This document shows positions 5,677-7,871 of a stretch of 7,871 nucleotides of DNA, piece by piece. The notes under the pieces were generated by a model, which ran no database searches, was not told the origin of the DNA, and saw only the letters and a program-made list of their open reading frames with translations. The position numbers and the translations under genes were made by a program. Position 1 is the first letter of the stretch. Each line of letters opens with the position of its first letter. The DNA comes from a bacterium (GTDB lineage Bacteria > Zixibacteria > MSB-5A5 > GN15 > FEB-12), in the NCBI GenBank assembly GCA_030668045.1, contig DAOUUR010000089.1:1-7871 (forward strand), in the 5' to 3' direction.

Positions 5677-6806
5677 GTAAATTCCTCTGAGAGCATGAAG
5701 CGCTTGCCGGACAATTCCTTAACTACGCCCTTAAGCTCCAGCGCGAGCAAAAACTCCATCAATTCCGACACCGGCATTCCGGCGGAGTTGGCCAATTGAT
5801 CGAGCTGCTGGGTGCCTTCGGAAAAAAATGAAACGATATTCCGTTCGGTCTCAGTCATGTCTGGCAGGCCACGGAACTTCTTGACCAGAACCTCTCCTTT
5901 GAGTCGTGGGAGTTCATCGAAAATATCGTCAATCCGGGTGGTCAGTTTGGCTCCGGCCTTGATCAAATTGTTGGTCCCCTGGCTGGAGCGTGAGTTGGGT
6001 GGTCCCGGGACAGCAAAGAGTTCGCGACCGTGATCAAGGGCGCGCTGTGCCGTGATGAGCGCACCCGATTTCTGACCAGCCTCAACCACCACTACCGCTT
6101 CGACCATTCCGGAGATGATCCGGTTACGCTCGGGGAAAGTGGTACGATCGGGAGAGGTGCCGGGCAGGTACTCGGAATAGACGGCGCCGTTTTTTTTTAT
6201 AGCTTCAGCTAGCGACTTGTTCGATGGGGGATAGACTGTTTCCAGCGAACAACCCCACACCGCCACTGTCTTGCCGTCGGCCTCAAGCGCTCCGGCGTGC
6301 GCGGCAGAATCGATGCCCTCGGCCATACCGGAGACGACCGTTATTTCCGCCTGCGCCAGAGAACGGGCCAGGTTAAATGTGAAAAGGCGGCCTTTCTCCG
6401 TGCACCTGCGGGTACCGACAATCGCAACATGTTTCTCATCGTCCTGTGATGGTTCGCCAATACGGAACAATATCGGGGGGTAGTCGCGGATTGAAAGCAA
6501 GGTCTTGGGGTAGTCCGGATCATCTGCGAAAAGCACGCTCCACCCGAGTTGCGCAATGCGACCGGCCAATTCGCGGGCCTTGTCGGTATCCTGCTGTTTT
6601 TTTATCGCGCCAGATATCGCACGCGATATCCCCGGCACTGTTTCCAGTTGACCGATTGACGATGAGAGAACTGATGCGGGATCACCAAACGTTTTGGTCA
6701 GGCGGTGGTATCGTACTATTCCCACGCCCGGGATCTTCAGCAAGGTAATAGCGCTGACAAGTCGATCTCTTAGTTCATTATCTGACAAGGTTCTTCTCGA
6801 TTGCAC
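5673..6806 (-). CDS. dprA: DNA-processing protein DprA (Smf)
   Basis: This cytoplasmic protein binds incoming single-stranded DNA and loads RecA during natural transformation; it is also widespread in bacteria not known to be competent. It has about 377 residues in three parts. An N-terminal helix-hairpin-helix-like region includes LLKIPGVGIVRYHRL (22-36) and LETVPGISRAI (54-64). The central Rossmann-like core carries HVAIVGTRRC (126-135), SGMAEGIDSAAH (159-170), FPERNRIISGM (224-234), SGALITAQRALDHGRELFAVPG (247-268) and QGTNNLIKAGA (276-286). A C-terminal winged-helix (residues about 315-370) is of the type that follows DprA cores. The frame opens with GTG at 6806, 29 nt inside obg; a TTG at 6788 with GAGAAG upstream is an alternative that shortens the overlap to 11 nt. 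The gene contains A9 and A7 runs on its coding strand. It is coupled to ptsH by a 4-nt overlap. Confidence 0.96.
   Translation of the reverse strand: MQSRRTLSDNELRDRLVSAITLLKIPGVGIVRYHRLTKTFGDPASVLSSSIGQLETVPGISRAISGAIKKQQDTDKARELAGRIAQLGWSVLFADDPDYPKTLLSIRDYPPILFRIGEPSQDDEKHVAIVGTRRCTEKGRLFTFNLARSLAQAEITVVSGMAEGIDSAAHAGALEADGKTVAVWGCSLETVYPPSNKSLAEAIKKNGAVYSEYLPGTSPDRTTFPERNRIISGMVEAVVVVEAGQKSGALITAQRALDHGRELFAVPGPPNSRSSQGTNNLIKAGAKLTTRIDDIFDELPRLKGEVLVKKFRGLPDMTETERNIVSFFSEGTQQLDQLANSAGMPVSELMEFLLALELKGVVKELSGKRFMLSEEFT
5683..5688 (-). promoter_or_regulatory. Ribosome binding site fixing the GTG start of ptsH inside dprA
   Basis: The minus strand reads AGAGGA six bases before the GTG at 5676. 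It lies within the last codons of dprA, whose stop overlaps the start. This is the best Shine-Dalgarno match in the window and confirms the GTG. Confidence 0.7.
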
Positions 6807-7755
6807 GAATGAACTCTTCGGTCCCCTTTCGGGCTACTGCCGATATGTAAATATAGTCATCGGGGAGCGATCTGGAAAGATCTTTTAGATCACTTTCCGA
6901 CAGAGTGTCTGTTTTTGTGATAACCACTGTCGATGGTCTTTTCGGCAGGTCTGGATCAAACTCTTCCAGCTCATGGCTCAGAGTTGCGAGGGATTCTTCG
7001 ATAGCCTCGTCGTTGATATCAATAACATAGATAATCTGGGCCGTGCGTTGAATGTGTTTGAGGAACTGATGTCCCAGCCCTTTGCCTTCCGAGGCACCTT
7101 CGATCAGACCGGGAATATCAGCCATTACACAGGAGCGATGTTCACCGATCTTGACAATGCCAAGATTAGGTTTCAGCGTCGTGAACGGGTAGTCGGCAAT
7201 TTTTGGTCGGGCCGCCGAGTATGCCGCCAGAATCGTTGACTTGCCCGCGTTTGGTTTGCCGACCAGACCAACATCAGCCAACAGTTTCAGCTCCAGTGCA
7301 ATCTTTCTGGTTTCACCGGGAAAACCGCTTTGAGCTTTTCGTGGCGCCTGGTTGGTTGGTGACTTGTAATAGGCATTACCATGCCCGCCCTTGCCTCCGG
7401 CGGCGATGATCACGGATGCATCTTCTTCATCAAGATCAGCGATAGGCTGACCGTTTTCTTTGTCTGTGATTATCGTTCCCACAGGCAGACGGAGGATCGT
7501 ATCGTCGGCTGTCTTACCGGTCCGGAGTTTGCCTTTACCCGGTTGTCCGTTGTTCGCTTTGTACTTTCGTTTGTATCGAAAATCAAGCAGAGTGGTCAGC
7601 TGCGGATCGGCGGCGGCGACAATACTGCCACCGTTGCCGCCGTCACCACCATCGGGTCCACCTTTGGCGACGAACTTTTCGGTATGAAAGGCAATGATCC
7701 CGGCGCCACCGTTACCGGCTGCGACTTCAATTTCAACGTAGTCGATAAATTTCAT
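6778..7755 (-). CDS. obg: GTPase Obg (ObgE/CgtA), ribosome assembly and growth control
   Basis: This essential GTPase binds the large ribosomal subunit and links ribosome assembly to the cell's GTP/ppGpp state. It has 325 residues from ATG 7755. The glycine-rich Obg fold covers about 1-158, with VAAGNGGAGI (11-20), KGGPDGGDGGNGG (31-43) and AAGGKGGHGN (118-127). The G domain follows, with the P-loop VGKPNAGKST (165-174), switch I YPFTTLKPNLG (189-199), DIPGLIEGA (213-221), TKTD (280-283) as G4 and SAV (305-307) as G5. G4 is TKTD rather than the usual NKxD. The protein ends at the G domain, so it lacks the extra C-terminal domain of some Obg proteins. The frame extends upstream to a TTG at 7791, but the family N-terminus MKFIDYVEIEV clearly marks the ATG. 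It is the first gene of the visible minus-strand cluster; its 3' end overlaps dprA. Confidence 0.97.
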   Translation of the reverse strand: MKFIDYVEIEVAAGNGGAGIIAFHTEKFVAKGGPDGGDGGNGGSIVAAADPQLTTLLDFRYKRKYKANNGQPGKGKLRTGKTADDTILRLPVGTIITDKENGQPIADLDEEDASVIIAAGGKGGHGNAYYKSPTNQAPRKAQSGFPGETRKIALELKLLADVGLVGKPNAGKSTILAAYSAARPKIADYPFTTLKPNLGIVKIGEHRSCVMADIPGLIEGASEGKGLGHQFLKHIQRTAQIIYVIDINDEAIEESLATLSHELEEFDPDLPKRPSTVVITKTDTLSESDLKDLSRSLPDDYIYISAVARKGTEEFIRAIEKNLVR

Positions 7756-7762
7756 AACAACT

Positions 7763-7791
7763 AATATCCCGCGCGGTGAGGCTGATGTCAA
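7763..7791 (-). promoter_or_regulatory. Candidate promoter immediately upstream of obg
   Basis: On the minus strand a perfect TTGACA (7791-7786) is followed after 17 bases by GATATT (7768-7763, four of six matches to TATAAT). Initiation about seven bases downstream would fall at or one or two bases before the obg ATG, giving a leaderless or nearly leaderless mRNA. That agrees with the lack of a convincing ribosome site before the ATG. The remaining 80 bases to the right edge contain a G7 run (7804-7810) but no gene I can identify. Confidence 0.35.
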
Positions 7792-7871
7792 TTAGGATGT
7801 TGAGGGGGGGCAGAGTGGGTGTTATGAGCGCCTGCGATAGATATTCCCCTTGACTATCGGGATAAATTTAC

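Noticed and set aside
7381..7764. A 127-codon plus-strand open frame opposite the Obg N-terminal domain
   Set aside because: It is the antisense reading of the glycine-rich Obg domain, which explains its length and its Thr/Val/Gly-rich composition.
7756..7791. Twelve-residue N-terminal extension of Obg from a TTG
   Set aside because: Obg proteins start close to the MKFIDYVEIEV segment; the TTG is part of the candidate -35 hexamer and has no ribosome site.

Overview
The window is an ordinary-looking chromosomal segment of a bacterium with roughly balanced base composition. All six confident genes lie on the minus strand, so transcription runs from right to left. In transcription order they are obg (ribosome-associated GTPase), dprA (DNA-processing protein A), ptsH (HPr), ptsI (PTS enzyme I), a bifunctional phosphoglucose/phosphomannose isomerase, and a large multi-pass membrane protein with C-terminal TPR repeats. 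I see no rRNA, tRNA, CRISPR, insertion sequence or phage gene. The set of families suggests a Gram-negative or deep-branching bacterium, perhaps a candidate phylum near the FCB superphylum. That placement is an inference from gene content and the archaeal-type isomerase, and I cannot confirm it.

Right part (about 3569-7755): obg overlaps dprA by 29 nt, and dprA overlaps ptsH by 4 nt (GTGA). These three genes look like one translationally coupled unit. A gap of about 80-90 nt with a small hairpin separates ptsH from ptsI. The isomerase follows ptsI after an 18-nt spacer and in the same reading frame. HPr has both phosphorylation sites (His15 and Ser46). Enzyme I has its catalytic landmarks, but the motif around its phospho-histidine is unusual. 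No PTS permease (EII) or HPr kinase gene is present here, so from this window alone the phosphorelay could be regulatory or could serve a transporter encoded elsewhere. The isomerase beside it works on fructose-6-phosphate, glucose-6-phosphate and mannose-6-phosphate, so the cluster mixes sugar-phosphate metabolism with growth and DNA-uptake housekeeping.

Left part (1-2467): a 10-bp-stem hairpin ends the isomerase region. A candidate promoter then precedes the 683-residue membrane/TPR protein, which may be a GT-C-type glycosyltransferase. The last 261 bases at the left edge hold no gene I can identify, only short open frames running off the edge.

I did not find a clear undescribed system. 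The most interesting leads are the uncharacterised membrane-TPR protein, the altered enzyme I active-site motif, paired C7 tracts at similar distances upstream of obg and ptsI, a possibly leaderless obg transcript, and the heavy use of non-ATG starts.
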